From contig JAVIAB010000101.1 of NCBI GenBank assembly GCA_032433765.1, forward strand, positions 59,200,092-59,264,091: a stretch of DNA of 64,000 nucleotides, given 5' to 3'. The position numbers and the translations under genes were made by a program. The stretch comes from Megaustenia siamemsis. Its lineage: Eukaryota; Mollusca; Gastropoda; Stylommatophora; Ariophantidae. This document shows positions 42,901 to 53,685 of this stretch, one piece after another. Numbering within the stretch: position 1 is the first letter of the stretch; every line of letters starts with the position of its first letter. Under the pieces are notes generated by a model. The model was given only the letters and a program-made list of their open reading frames with translations. It made no database searches and was not told where the DNA came from.

Positions 42901-43890
42901 ATTTTGATTTCAGAATTTCATAAAATTTTATGTAAGCTAAAATTCACAATAGTCAATACACAATTCAAAAGACAATACATTTATTGCAAATCATATACGT
43001 TCTGTCACTTTAAAAAAATTCTGAATGGAGGAGACAAGGAGGAAGGCCAATATAAAGTTAGAAATGAAAGTAGGAAGGAAAGGTAAAGAGTGCGAGAAGG
43101 CATGGATAGTTGTTAAGAGAATGACAATGAAGGATGTGTTAGTGTTTGTTGAATCCCCCACATTGAGTCAAAAGAAAAAAGCAGAAGAAAATGAAGAAAA
43201 CTAAGAAGAAATAGAAAACAAAGAAGAGAGCATATTCTTGCTCTCATGTCACTCCAGTTAAAAGTCATATAAATACTTACTCTTGTTAGTCCATCCGTGA
43301 TTTTGACAATCTGAGGTAGTAACGAGATGTTTATTTAGAGAAAAAAACAATTTCTAACATTTTTAATTTGCTATGTGACCTTCCACTCTATTCAATTCTC
43401 CTCTTTTACCATTTGGAAATCTAATGTTTTACATAAAATTAATATTGTCGCTTCTTTAAAATCATGATTTCTAGCTTGACTTGTATTTCTATTATATTCT
43501 GTTCTATCACTCACTATTGATAAAACCATTTACAATCGGTCACTTCACTCATTTATCCATTATTAACCAATGAACACTTTATCAGCCCCTTGTGGAGCAG
43601 TAGCGTTAGGCAACATGCGGTCTCTAAGGTAGGAAAAGTGATACATAACTGACCAAGACATCATTATCCCTCCAAATATATCTTTATAGTAACACTCTTA
43701 TTCAAAACAGCCTAGTTAATCAGTTTAAAACATATTTACGACTTACTTCTAGCGCCAAGTCTTCTATCTGGAATACGATACATAAGAATTTAGCTTACCA
43801 CACACGTTCCTCAAACAAATCCATCGCTTATTGAATCAATCGAACAGCACGTGTCTGTGTAGAAAAACTGGTTAAGTTATTTACTATTTT
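42901..43890. other. No gene seen
   Basis: AT-rich sequence, with nothing supported. Confidence 0.5.
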
Positions 43891-43891
43891 T

Positions 43892-44425
43892 ATCCTTTTA
43901 GTGGGTTTGTTAAAAAGAGAAAGAAAAAAAAAAACTAGTTTTTGCTATTTCCTCCTCTACGGTTATAACATATAATAATAATACAACGTTGCTATGGTAA
44001 CAGTGTATTAAACAAATAATAAATAGACGGTCCCGTTGCAACTTTCTATGAAATTCCAAATAACAGTTTTCCAGCCTCTTCTAGTAATATATAACATTAT
44101 CATAACCTACCTCTCTCGTTAATGTTTCGTTTCCTTGAAGTGAGGCCTTTTTAAAAAAAAAAAAAATGGAGATCAATACTTCCTTTAGTATATTTTGTGT
44201 GTCAAGATAAAATACTTATGTTAAGATGTTCAGATAAATTCACCAGAGAATGAGAGACAATACTGCATGTAGCAATTCTAGCTTTAAAAACATGATTTTT
44301 TTGAAAATGTAGAGTTCTCAGTCACAGGGTCTGTTCCAAAATTGTCATTCCTCAGTTGTAAACACTGCTATGTTATAGCTTTATCTTGCACATACATCGA
44401 CTTTTATTTTGTTGGGGGAGGGGGA
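43892..44425 (+). repeat. Segmental repeat U, copy 1
   Basis: Non-coding ~530-bp block starting TCCTTTTAGTGGGTTTGTTA, with ACGTTGCTATGGTAACAGTG, GTTTTCCAGCCTCTTCTAGT and GATGTTCAGATAAATTCACC, ending in a G-rich GGGGGAGGGGGAGG tract. Repeated at 46690-46862 plus 48278-48660 and at 49735-49802 plus 50035-50395, each time followed by LINE-B sequence. The GTTGCTATGGTAAC word is a perfect 14-bp RFX/X-box-type palindrome. Confidence 0.9.
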
Positions 44426-44483
44426 GGTGGGGGTGGGTTACAGTTCTGGCCTGTGTCAGAAATAAGATACACCTGATCAGGGG

Positions 44484-46689
44484 CGATGTACTCTGATAAA
44501 CATAAATTATTCTATTCTGAAAGTACTGAACACCAAAGAGGAGTAGGTATGATATTGGATGCAGAAAGAGATGAACAGTAAAGGGCTTTTACCCAATATC
44601 TGACATAATCCTTTTAGTGAAATTGAATGGAAAGCCAATAGACATAAATCGTATGCAAGTTTATGCGCCAATAGCAGACAGTCTAGAGGAAACAATTAAT
44701 ACATTTTACAACGAGTTAAATGAGGCACTTCATAAATGCAAACCACATGAAAATACCATGGTTCTAGGGGATTTTAACGCAAATGTAGGAAATGAAAGAG
44801 TTGATGAAGTAGTTGGTCATTATGGCTCAGGCAAGAGAAATGAAAGAGGTGTGAAACTTATTGACAGGGCAAGAACATCAACATGATGATAGGAAACACC
44901 TGGTTTAAGCAATATCCAAGACGTCTGTGGACATGGAAAAGCCCAGGGGACAACGCACGTAATCAAGTTGATTATATAATGATAAGCAATAGATTTAGAA
45001 ACAGTCTGGTGTGTGTGAAAACTAGATCAGGGGCAGATTGCAATAGTGACCCTGTACCATTTGTGGGAAAGCTTAGAGTAAAATTAAAAACAACAAATCG
45101 AGCCTTAGTTAACATCAAGTTATATTTAGATTTAGTAAAATCAGGCAAGAAGCTGCAAGACAAATCTAAAATCACAATTCAGAACCGGTACAATGCAATA
45201 GAGAAGATACAAAACATTGATGAACAGTGGGAAATGCTAAAAGAATCAATGCAACAAACATCAAAAGAGTTCATACCACCAGTGAGGACAAATTCAAGAA
45301 TGAAATGGATGATAGATGACATTTTGCAGCTAATGGATACAAGAAGAAGAAATAAAGAAAATAAATATGCGTATAAGAGATTAAATAAAGAAGCTGTAAT
45401 AAAATGCAATGAAGCAAAAGAAGCATGGCTAAAAGAGAGATGCAACGAGATTGAAATGCAACAAAAATGAGATGCAAAAGCTATATACAAACCGATGTAG
45501 GAATCAACAGGAAGAAAAAACGCAATCAAAAACCGGATGTCTAAGATCAAAGGAATGAGAACTGTTGATTGATCAAGAAAACATAAGGGAACGATGGACA
45601 TAATACATTAAAGATCTTTATAATGATGAACGAACGGAAGTAAATATTAAGGATAATGGAGAAGGACCAGAAATATTCAGAGAAGGAGTAGAAGACGCCT
45701 TGCGCAATATGAAAGCAAGCAAAGCTCAAAATATGAAAGCAACAAACAGCGGCCATAATGACTTGAAAACAATTAGGAATGTTTCAACAAATAAAACAGG
45801 GTGTTAGTCACAGTTATGTGATGTCACCAGATTTGTTTAATATTTATAGTGAGAGTATTTTGATCCATAAGGGGCATCCCTGGAATAACAGTCGTATGTC
45901 ATAATATAAAAAAAAAATAAGGTATGCTGATGATACAGTCTTAATCGCTAAGAGTGAAAATGAGTTACAAGAAAGGTTGGACATTATAGTGAATGAAAGA
46001 ACAAATAAAGGACAGCCGTAATATAAGAAAGACAAAGGTAATGGTAACAGCAAAGAAAAAGACATCACCTCAGTACAAAATAAAGACAAGTGGAACGATA
46101 TTAAAAGAGGTAAACGAATTTAAATACTTGGGAACTTTGTTTAAACTGAGAAGGAAGATGTACAAAAGAGGTGAGATGCAGAGCGGCTCAGGCAAAAGCA
46201 GCTTTCCAAAAAATGAAGAAGATACTATGCAATCCATTTTTGACAATAGAGACAAGAAAAAGAGTTATTAAATGATAAGTATAGCCAGTCTTAACATATG
46301 GATGCGAATCATGGACAATAGGACAAAAGACAAGAAAATAAATCACTGAAGTCAGTAGAAATGCGGTTTTACAGAATATTGAGAGTACCATGGGCAGCTA
46401 AGAAGAGTAATGAAGGTGTTCTGAGAGAGGTCAAAGCAAAAAGAGAGCTAATTTAAATATATTAGGAAGAAACAGTCATCATTTTTGGCCTTGAATTGAG
46501 AAGAGAACAACTTGAATATATTGTAACAACTGGAAAAATTGAGGGACGAATAGATAGAGGGAAGAAAAGAGAAAAAATAACAAACAGCTTAAGAGAATGG
46601 CTTGGCAGAAGGTCAACAACAGAAATGATAAATAGCTGCCGAGATCGAAATTTGTGGAGAGACATTATCACCTACGCCGAAATATTTTT
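44484..46689 (+). mobile_element. LINE-B in duplication copy 1: APE plus RT C-terminal half
   Basis: Contains the endonuclease start (HQRGVGMILDAERDE), a frameshift, then 44617-44880 (LLVKLNGKPIDINRMQVYAP, TMVLGDFNANVGNERVDEVV) and a frameshift to 44883-45469. The rest is broken: RT motifs 1-5 are deleted at about 45745, and the remaining RT end and tail (45790-46689) have many stops. It ends at CACCTACGCCGAAATATTTT, joined directly to U copy 2 without the TGA-repeat tail. Confidence 0.88.
44617..45469 (+). pseudogene. LINE-B APE endonuclease domain, frameshifted
   Basis: APE-type endonuclease of an RTE-like LINE, resembling the proteins annotated as craniofacial development protein 2. It nicks target DNA to prime reverse transcription. 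Conserved pieces: IQVYAP-equivalent (MQVYAPIADSLEETI), the catalytic GDFNAN (LGDFNANVGNERV), then after a frameshift near 44880 NTWFKQYPRRLWTWKSPGDN, the NQVDYIMIS motif and the terminal SDH box, here changed to SDP (DCNSDPVPFVGKL). The His-to-Pro change in SDH would remove a catalytic residue. The parallel copy at 50401 keeps SDH (NSDHVPVVGKL). Downstream to 45469 is the linker before RT. Confidence 0.85.
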
Positions 46690-46862
46690 CTCCTTTTAGT
46701 GGGTTTGTTAAAAAGAGAAAAAAAAAAACAATTATTTTTGCTATTTCCTCATCTACGGTTATAACAGATGACGATACTACAACGTTGCTATGGTAACAGT
46801 GTATGACATAAATAATAATTAGACATTCTCGTTGCAACAGACTATGGAATTCCAAATAAATG
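46690..46862 (+). repeat. Segmental repeat U, copy 2, left part
   Basis: Matches 43895-44060 (TTTTAGTGGGTTTGTTAAAA to GGAATTCCAAATAA). Interrupted after AATAAATG (46855-46862) by a 1.4-kb insertion. Confidence 0.88.
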
Positions 46863-47195
46863 GTGTTTTGGTTATTTGGTTATGGAAGGTCCCGGTATCA
46901 CTGCAAACGAATTAAAACCCATAATTGTACGCCCGTGCCAGTGTAATATTCCGAATCTCATCTCCCAAACAAAGAAAGATAACTGTAGTCACCTTCCTAG
47001 CAGTCTAAGCACACGCCAAAAGACATAAGGCGAAAACGCGCAGAAAATGAACACAGCCAAATGTTCCCTGTCATACGATATCATCATTCATGGAAAGCAA
47101 TTGGAATATCGAAACATGATCAAAATGGATGAGACACACAGCTCATGGTGTGCACATAGCACTTAACTCAGTAGCTCCTGCAACAAGCCGGACTA
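46863..47195 (+). repeat. R1 family copy C (opposite orientation to A, B, D)
   Basis: Matches the reverse complement of the right halves of R1 copies A and B: GGTTATGGAAGGTCCCGGTA, CTGCAAACGAATTAAAACCC, CGATATCATCATTCATGGAA, ACTCAGTAGCTCCTGCAACA. In this orientation frames with VMEGPGITANELKPII and THSSWCAH/TAHGVHIALNSVAPAT can be read, matching other copies. It runs directly into a 32-bp and then a 54-bp minisatellite, all inside the insertion in U copy 2. Confidence 0.8.
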
Positions 47196-47395
47196 TGACA
47201 AGACCTGGATGTAGACTGAGTAATGATATAACAGACCCAGAATATGACTAAGTAATGATATAGCAGAACTAGAAGATGACTGAGTAATGAATTAGCAGAC
47301 CTAGAAGATGACTGAGTAATGATAGAGCAGACCTAGAAGATGACTGATTTATGATATAGCAAACCTAGAAGATGACCACGTAATGATATACCAAT
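47196..47395. repeat. 32-bp minisatellite, ~6 units
   Basis: The unit is GACTGAGTAATGATATAGCA plus GACCTAGAAGAT, with small variations. It is unrelated to the 32-bp satellite at 10-12 kb. Confidence 0.9.
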
Positions 47396-47449
47396 TTTTA
47401 TATAGTTGCCTCAGCTTCTAAGAGTATGACACTTTCCCACATATTAGTA

Positions 47450-48277
47450 TTTCCTTGCTAAGTTTATCACCTATTCATATCATGTTGTTCCCACACAATA
47501 ACAGTTCTCTGTTCAGTTTCCCACCTGTTCCTATCTTGTTGATCTAATCCATTAGCATTTCCTTGCTAAGTTTGCAACCTATTCTTATTTTGTTGTTCCC
47601 AACCATTAGCATTTCTCTGTTCATGTTCCCACCTGTTCCTATCTTGTTGTTCCCAACCATTAGCATGCCTCTGTTCATGTTCCCACCTGTTCCTATCTTG
47701 TTGCTGCCAACCATTAGCATTTCTCTGTTCAGTTTCCCACCTGTTCCTATCTTGTTGCTGCCAACCATTAGCATTTCTCTGTTCAGTTTCCAACCTGTTC
47801 CTATCTTGTTGCTGCCAACCATTAGCATTTCTCTGTTCAGTTTCCCACCTGTTCCTATCTTGTTGCTGCCAACCATTAGCATTTCTCTGTTCAGTTTCCC
47901 ACCTGTTCATATCTTGTTGCTGCCAACCATTAGCATTTCTCTGTTCAGTTTCCCACCTATTCATATCTTGTTGCCGCCGACCATTAGCATTTCCCTGTTA
48001 AGTTTCCCACCTGTTCCTGTCTTGTTGTTCCCAACCATTAGCATTTCCCTGTTAAGTTTCCCACCTGTACCTATCTTGTTGTTCCCAACTTTTAGCATTT
48101 CCCTGTTAAGTTTCCCACCTGTTCCTATCTTGTTGTTCCCACCCATTAGCATTTCTCTGTTCAGTTTCCCACCTGTTCCTATCTTATTGTTCCCAACAAT
48201 TATCATTTCTCTGCTCAGTTTCCACCTGTCCCTATCTTGCTGTTCTCAACCATTAGCACTTCTTGGTTCAGTTTCCC
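47450..48277. repeat. 54-bp minisatellite, ~15 units
   Basis: The unit is TTCCCACCTGTTCCTATCTT, then GTTGTTCCCAACCATTAGCA, then TTTCTCTGTTCAGT. Two subtypes alternate in blocks, GTTGTTCCC and GTTGCTGCC (47700-47980). The 18-codon period opens frames on both strands, including a minus-strand NGWQQQDRNRWETEQRNA type and a plus-strand PPVPILLFPTISISLFSF type. Neither has independent support. Confidence 0.95.
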
Positions 48278-48660
48278 AATAAATGTTTTCCAGCCACTTC
48301 TAGTAATATATTACATTATTATAACCTACCTCTGCCGTTAACGTTTCGTTTCCTTGATGTGAAGCCTTGTTTAAAAAAATATATAAATGAAATGGAGATG
48401 AATACTTCCTTAAGAATATTTTGTGTGTCAAGATAAAATACGTTCGTTAAGATGTTCAGATAAATTCACCAGAAAATGAGAGACAATACTGCATGTAGCA
48501 ATTCTAGCTTTAAGAACATGATTTTTTGAATATGTAGAGGTCTAAGTCACAGGGTCTGTTCCAAAGTTGTCATTCCTCAGTTGTAAATCATGTTATGTTA
48601 AAGCTTTATCTTGCTCATTCGTCGAATTTATTTTGTTGAGGAAGGGGGAGGAGGGGAGTT
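48278..48660 (+). repeat. Segmental repeat U, copy 2, right part
   Basis: Resumes at AATAAATGTTTTCCAGCC and follows copy 1 (44056-44425) to TTTATTTTGTTGAGGAAGGG, with point differences. Confidence 0.9.
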
Positions 48661-48763
48661 AAATTCCTGGCTTGTGTTATCCGGATTAATCCTGCTACAT
48701 CAGTATGTTGTAAGGGCGATAATCACATTCACGATGCATTTCTGCATTTCTCGAAGTGTAATA

Positions 48764-49734
48764 AAGAACATGTACTGGTAACAAACAGCGGCTAAAAGAA
48801 CTGGAAACCAATTGGGAATGTTTCAACAAATTAAACAAGGTGTTAGACACGGCGGCTGTGTGCTGTCACAAGATTTGTTTAATATTTATAGTGAGATTAT
48901 TTTAAGATCCATACGGGGCATGCCTGGAATAACAGTCGGAGGTCATACTATAAATAATATATGGTATGCTTATGATATAGTCTTAATCGCTAAGAGTGAA
49001 AATGAGTTACAAGAAATGTTGGACATTATAGTGAATGAAAGCACAAATAAAGGACTCAGTCTTAATAGCAAAAAGACAAAGGTAATGGCAACAACAAAGA
49101 AAAAGACATCACCTCAGTACAAAATAAAGACAAGTGGAACGATATTAAAACAGGTAAACGAATTTAAATATTTGGGAACTTTGTTAACCTCAGACGGAAG
49201 ATGCACAAAAGAGGTGAGATGCAGAATGGCTCAGGCAAAAGCTGCTTTTCAAAAAACGAAGAAGATACTATGCAATCCATTTTGGACAATAGAAACAAGA
49301 AAAAGAGTTCTTAAATGATACGTAGAGCCAATCTTAACATATGGATGCGAATCATGAACAATAGGACAACAGACACGAAAATCCCTGGAGTATATAGAAA
49401 TGCGGTTTTACAGAAGAATGTTGAGAGTACCATGGGCATCTAAGAAGAGTAATGAAGGTGTTCTGAGAGAGTTCAAACAAAAAGAGTGCTAACTTCCAAT
49501 ATTAGGAAGAAACAGTCACCTTTTTTATGGCCATGTAATGAGAAGAGAACAACTGAAATATATTGTAATAACTGGAAAAGTTGAGGGACGAAGTGATAGA
49601 GGAAAGCAACGAGAAAACAATAACAGACAACTTAAGAGACTGGCTTGGCAGAAGGTCAACACCAGCAATGATAAATAGCTGCCGAGATCGAAAGTTATGG
49701 AGAGACATGATCACCTACGCCGAAATATTTTTTC
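48764..49734 (+). mobile_element. LINE-B in duplication copy 2: RT end and tail
   Basis: Starts within the RT at NMYW-stop-QTAA and continues QIKQGVRHGGCVLSQDLFNI, then NIWYAYDIVLIAKSENELQE, where the catalytic YADD is changed to YAYD, then KYLGTLLTSDGRCTKEVRC. Frame 48812-49318 is open for 168 codons; the tail after 49318 is broken. It ends at CACCTACGCCGAAATATTTT fused to U copy 3, the same junction as at 46689. APE and the RT fingers are missing. Confidence 0.88.
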
Positions 49735-49802
49735 TCCTTTTAGTGGTTTGTTTTAAAAGAAAAAAAAAAATATTTTTACTATTTCCTCATCTACGGTTAT
49801 AA
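49735..49802 (+). repeat. Segmental repeat U, copy 3, left part
   Basis: CTCCTTTTAGTGGTTTGTTT to CTCATCTACGGTTATAA matches 43892-43972. It is cut off by an inverted LINE fragment. Confidence 0.85.
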
Positions 49803-50030
49803 TTGTTAACCTGTTGCACTGTTCCATGGTTGCCTCTAGCTCCTCGTAAAAAGTGTCAATGTCTTCTTCGTTATTACTTGTTGGTGCATAAACTTGAATT
49901 ATGTTGATATCCATTGGTCTTCCTCTCAATTTTACTAGCAGAATTATGTCTAATACTGGCCAAAATCCCATTCACTGTTTTGCTTCTTTCTCTATCTAAC
50001 ATGATGCCTACTCCTCTTTCATGTGTGGTT
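49803..50030 (-). mobile_element. LINE-B-like APE fragment, inverted
   Basis: On the minus strand the APE segment reads ERGVGIMLD (shifted), MGFWPVLDIILLVKLRGRPM, DINIIQVYAPTSNNEEDI and DTFYEELEATMEQC. It is a different copy from the one at 44.5 kb. It sits inside U copy 3 where ~85 bp of U are missing. Confidence 0.82.
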
Positions 50031-50034
50031 CAGG

Positions 50035-50395
50035 TCCCAATAAAAGTTTTCCAGCCACTTCTAGTAATATATTACATTATGATAACCTACCTCCGCCGTT
50101 AATGTTTCGTTTCCTTGAAGTGAAGCCTGGAAAAAAAATAATTAATAAAATTGAGATGAATTCTTCCTTTAGAATATTTTGTGTGTCAAGATAGCATACT
50201 TATGTTAAGATGTTCAGATAAATTCACCAGAGAATGAGAGACAATGCTGCATGTAGCAATTCTAGCGTTAAGAACATGATTTGTTGACTAAGTAGAGGTC
50301 ACAGTCACAGGGTCTGTTCCAAAATGTTCTTTCCTCAGTTGTAAATAATGTTATGTTAAATCTTTGTCTTGCTCATACCTCGAATTTATTTTGTT
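50035..50395 (+). repeat. Segmental repeat U, copy 3, right part
   Basis: AATAAAAGTTTTCCAGCC to CGAATTTATTTTGTTTGGGG matches 44056-44410 and 48278-48650. The 15 bp before it (GTGTGGTTCAGGTCCC) resemble the end of the insertion in copy 2 (CTTGGTTCAGTTTCCC), so copies 2 and 3 share a junction absent from copy 1. Confidence 0.9.
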
Positions 50396-50400
50396 TGGGG

Positions 50401-50940
50401 AAATTAAAAACAACAAAAAAACATCCAGGGGACAACGCACGTAATCAAATTGATTATATAATGATAAGCAATACATTTAGAAACAGTCTGGTGTGTGTGA
50501 AAACTAGATCAGGGGCATATTGCAATAGTGATCATGTACCAGTTGTGGGAAAGCTTAGAGTAAAATTAAAAACAACAAATCGAGCCTTAGTTAACATCAA
50601 GTTAAATTTAGATTTAGTAAAATCAGGCAAGAAGCTGCAAGACAAATATAAAATCACAATTCAGAACCGGTACAATGCAATAGAGAAGATACAAACCATT
50701 GATGAACAGTGGGAAATGCTAAAAGAATCAATGCAACAAACATCAAAAGAGTTCATACCACCAGTGAGGACAAATTCAAGAAAGAGATGGATGACAGATG
50801 GCGTTTTGCAGCTAATGGATACAAGAAGAAGAAATAAATAAAACAAAGATGAGTATAAGAGATTAAATAAATAAATTGTAGTAAAATGCAATAAAGCAAA
50901 AGAAGCATGGCTAAAAGAGAGATTGAAATGCAATAATGTC
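50401..50940 (+). mobile_element. LINE-B in duplication copy 3: APE end and linker
   Basis: Frame 50353-50841 contains PGDNARNQIDYIMISNTFRN, then NSDHVPVVGKLRVKLK with an intact SDH box, then RALVNIKLNLDLVKSGKK and FIPPVRTNSRKRWMTDGVL. It parallels 44936-45355 of copy 1 closely. The sequence ends at GAAATGCAATAATG near the start of R1 copy A territory. RT is absent. Confidence 0.88.
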
Positions 50941-51014
50941 ACCGGGGTGACTGCCGAAGGTTCATGTTAGTCAGTTGGGATTCATTATTTTACAAATTCA
51001 AATTGCAGGAAGAT

Positions 51015-51595
51015 CTTACAGTCAGTTGTTTGATGTGTGACGGGAATAATCCGATGACTAACTGTGTTTTATATGTTCGGATTTGGAGTCAAGTTGATGT
51101 CCTATCATCATCAAGCTCTATATATTAAAAAAAAAATATGACGATCATCATTTTCAGGAAGACATGAATTTCCGGTCAATATGGGGGATGGGCGGCAGGA
51201 ACCATTTAAAGGCTATGTCTGAAAAGTGCTCCTTGTTGCAGTTTTCTCATATTCCAAGTCCGGATTGTTGCAGGAGCTACTGAGTTAAGTCTTATGTGTA
51301 CAGTGTGAGCTGTAGGTTTCATCTGTTTTGATCGTGTTTCGATATTCCGAATGTTTATGATGAATGATGATATCGTATGATGGAGAACAGATGGCTGTGT
51401 TCTCTTTTTGTGCGGTGTCTGTGTCTTTTGGCGTGTGTTGAGACTGCTATGATGGTGACTACATCTACTTTTCTTTATAAGAAGATGAGATAGTAATTCG
51501 GATGATTCCACTAGCACGAGCTGTTGAGCAATTATGGATTTTAATTTGATTGCAGTGATACTGGGGCCTTCCATGACGATAACCTTAACATAAAC
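51015..51595 (-). repeat. R1 family copy A
   Basis: On the plus strand it runs from TTTGATGTGTGACGGGAATA through CAGGAAGACATGAATTTCCG and ATTCCAAGTCCGGATTGTTG to GATACTGGGGCCTTCCATGA, parallel to copy B (54108-54660). Strand is given as minus because a 145-codon frame (51206-51643) is open there, with MEGPSITAIKLKSIIAQQLV, VESSELLSHL, TAHTVHIRLNSVAPATIRTW and NMRKLQQGALF. The family is unknown to me. The coding strand is inferred from the shared frame. Confidence 0.75.
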
Positions 51596-51599
51596 TTCA

Positions 51600-52094
51600 C
51601 TATTTGTTAAAATGATCCTTGCAGTATAGTCAAACGTATTCATTTGGATTTAGTTCATTGTTACCACATTCTTCTATTGCAGTAAAACAAGTACAACAAA
51701 TAAGACAGGCATCTCCATGTCTGTTTGGTCTTGCAGGTCTTGTTTTTATATTACACCCATATCTCATCCTTCTCTATTAATTATTTAATTAATAATGGTT
51801 TCTTTTGCCACCAAGAAGGCCTGTCACAGAAATGTTATTTCGATCATTCTGATCACATGATCTATCTAGTTCATGTGATTTCTTCTTATGTTGTTTGTTT
51901 TCTATTATAAGGCTCTTCATCACTACACACAGGCAACAATAGCTGTTCCTAATAGGAAGCATCACGAATCCCTAAAACTTGTGAGGGGAATCATGGCCCG
52001 AGTGCACGTACTCAGTAGCATGGCCTGGATCCACGGTCAGCATCGATATTTGCAGAGAATCTTCCTATGATTGTGGCCAATTGTAAGGCCTACA
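51600..52094. other. No gene seen
   Basis: AT-rich DNA with two ~60-codon frames lacking any support. Confidence 0.5.
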
Positions 52095-52262
52095 CCTTTT
52101 CTATTTTAACTGCCAAAGCTTCTTTAACGTGTGCGAGTACACACGGACCGTCTACTGACGTTATTATAGAGGCTAGACACGGACCATCTATCTACTGACG
52201 TTATTAGAGAGACGAGACACGGACCTTCTGTCTACTGCTGTTATTGGAGAGGCTAGACACTG
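52095..52262. repeat. ~50-bp tandem repeat, three units
   Basis: ACACGGACCGTCTACTGACG, ACACGGACCATCTATCTACT and ACACGGACCTTCTGTCTACT each followed by TTATT-AGAG-GCTAGACACGG-like sequence. Confidence 0.8.
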
Positions 52263-52440
52263 GATCTCATTAACCAGAGAACGGGAGCCGGGATGAGTTA
52301 GCGCCACGTAGAATAATGTATCAATTTAGAAAAGAGAAACACCAACACTTTTTGAACCGGGCACTTCTTGTCCAGAAGCCAACAGCGTACCTCTAGACCA
52401 CCCGCTAATGGCCCCAGCGTGCCACTCTATATATTGTTAC
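52263..52440 (-). mobile_element. SINE3 candidate (tRNA-like)
   Basis: On the minus strand a box A (TGGTCTAGAGGTACGCTG, complement at 52384-52401) is followed about 35 bp later by a box B-like CCCGGTTCAAAAAG (complement at 52350-52363). The tail runs toward the AACCAGAGAACGGGAGCC side. Two promoter boxes at tRNA-like spacing support a tRNA-derived SINE. The degenerate B box and lack of cloverleaf argue against a functional tRNA. Confidence 0.5.
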
Positions 52441-52627
52441 AGACTTGAAACAAAACATAATTCTATAATTCCCGATTTCAATGTCGATTCTAACACACTG
52501 TAGTTGACATTACTTACACGAGATGTTGATTCCACAGGCAGTGAGCTAACCTGAAAATGTGACGTTTTTATTGATATATACATAATACATAATACATAAC
52601 TACATTAACAACATTTAAATATGTATA

Positions 52628-53685
52628 ACCATTTATAAAATGTTCATCCAGCTATAAAATCATAAAATATGAAGTAGAAAAAGCTATAAAACCAATGAAA
52701 AGGGGAAAAGCAGCAGGGCCTGACAATTATCAGATAGAGATGGTACAGGCACTAGAAGATTTTGGCATTGGGTGATCACAGACATATGCAATGACATATA
52801 CCATACAGGCTACATGCCAAATGAACTAAAAACATCAACTTTCATTGCATTGCCTAAAAAGAATGGTGCAGCTGAATGCAGTGATTTTAGAACAATAAGT
52901 CTAATAAGCCAGGTAACCACATTTTACAACAAGTTATACAAGGAAGGATTCAGAATAAAATTAATACTGAATTAGGTGAGCAGCAATTCGGATTCAGGTA
53001 AAAACAGTGGGACAAAAGATGCCATATCCAGCATGAGGACATTGATTGAAAAGTACATAGAAGTAAACAAACCAATATATGCCTGCTTCTTAGACCAAAG
53101 CATTTGATAGAATAACCTTAATCAACTTATAGACTGCCTATAAAATATACATCTGGATGACACAGACATACGACTAATATGTAATGTGTATTGGGAGCAA
53201 ACAGCAACAATAAAATATAATAAGGAGAACTCTACACCCATTGAAATAAAAAGAGGAGTAAGACAAGGATGCATCCTATCACAAAGCTTGTTCAATTTAT
53301 ACGCTGAGCAAATCTTTAAAAACATCAATGAGATGCCAGGCCTAAGCATTAATGGAAAGATAATCAATAACCTAAGATATGCTGATGATACTGTTCTACT
53401 AGCAGAAAATCCTAAAGATCTACAACAATTACTTAATGTAATGAACATGACAAGTAAAACTATGGACTGGATAAAAATATCAAAAAGACTAAGACTATGA
53501 TCATAAACAAAGAATATTCTCAAGACCTACAATTAAATATCAAAGTGGAAGGAATACATCTAGAGACATTTCAGAGCTACAACTACCTGGGACATACTAT
53601 AACCAGTGGTTGAAAATGTACAACCAAAATACATAAAAGAATAGTTATGGCAAAAAGTAATGTTAATGCCATGAAAATATACTAA
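52628..53685 (+). mobile_element. LINE-A RT, 5' part of an interrupted copy
   Basis: Parallels 19860-20905: KRGKAAGPDNYQIEMVQALE, FIALPKKNGAAECSDFRTIS, then a broken motif 4-5 stretch. Frame 53186-53500 follows with KRGVRQGCILSQSLFNLYAE and NNLRYADDTVLLAENPKDLQ. Unlike the copy at 19.3 kb the GVRQGC arginine is intact, but several frameshifts remain. It stops at AATATACTAA (53676-53685), where R1 copy B is inserted; the remainder continues at 54671. Confidence 0.88.
53676..53685 (+). repeat. Target-site duplication of R1 copy B, left
   Basis: AATATACTAA is LINE-A sequence here (compare GACATACTAACATC at 20907) and is repeated at 54671-54680 on the other side of the insert. Confidence 0.85.

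Noticed and set aside
47544..48282. Gln/Trp-rich minus frame and Pro/Ile/Ser-rich plus frame of up to 239 codons
   Set aside because: Both arise from an 18-codon minisatellite period and neither extends into unique sequence with coding character.
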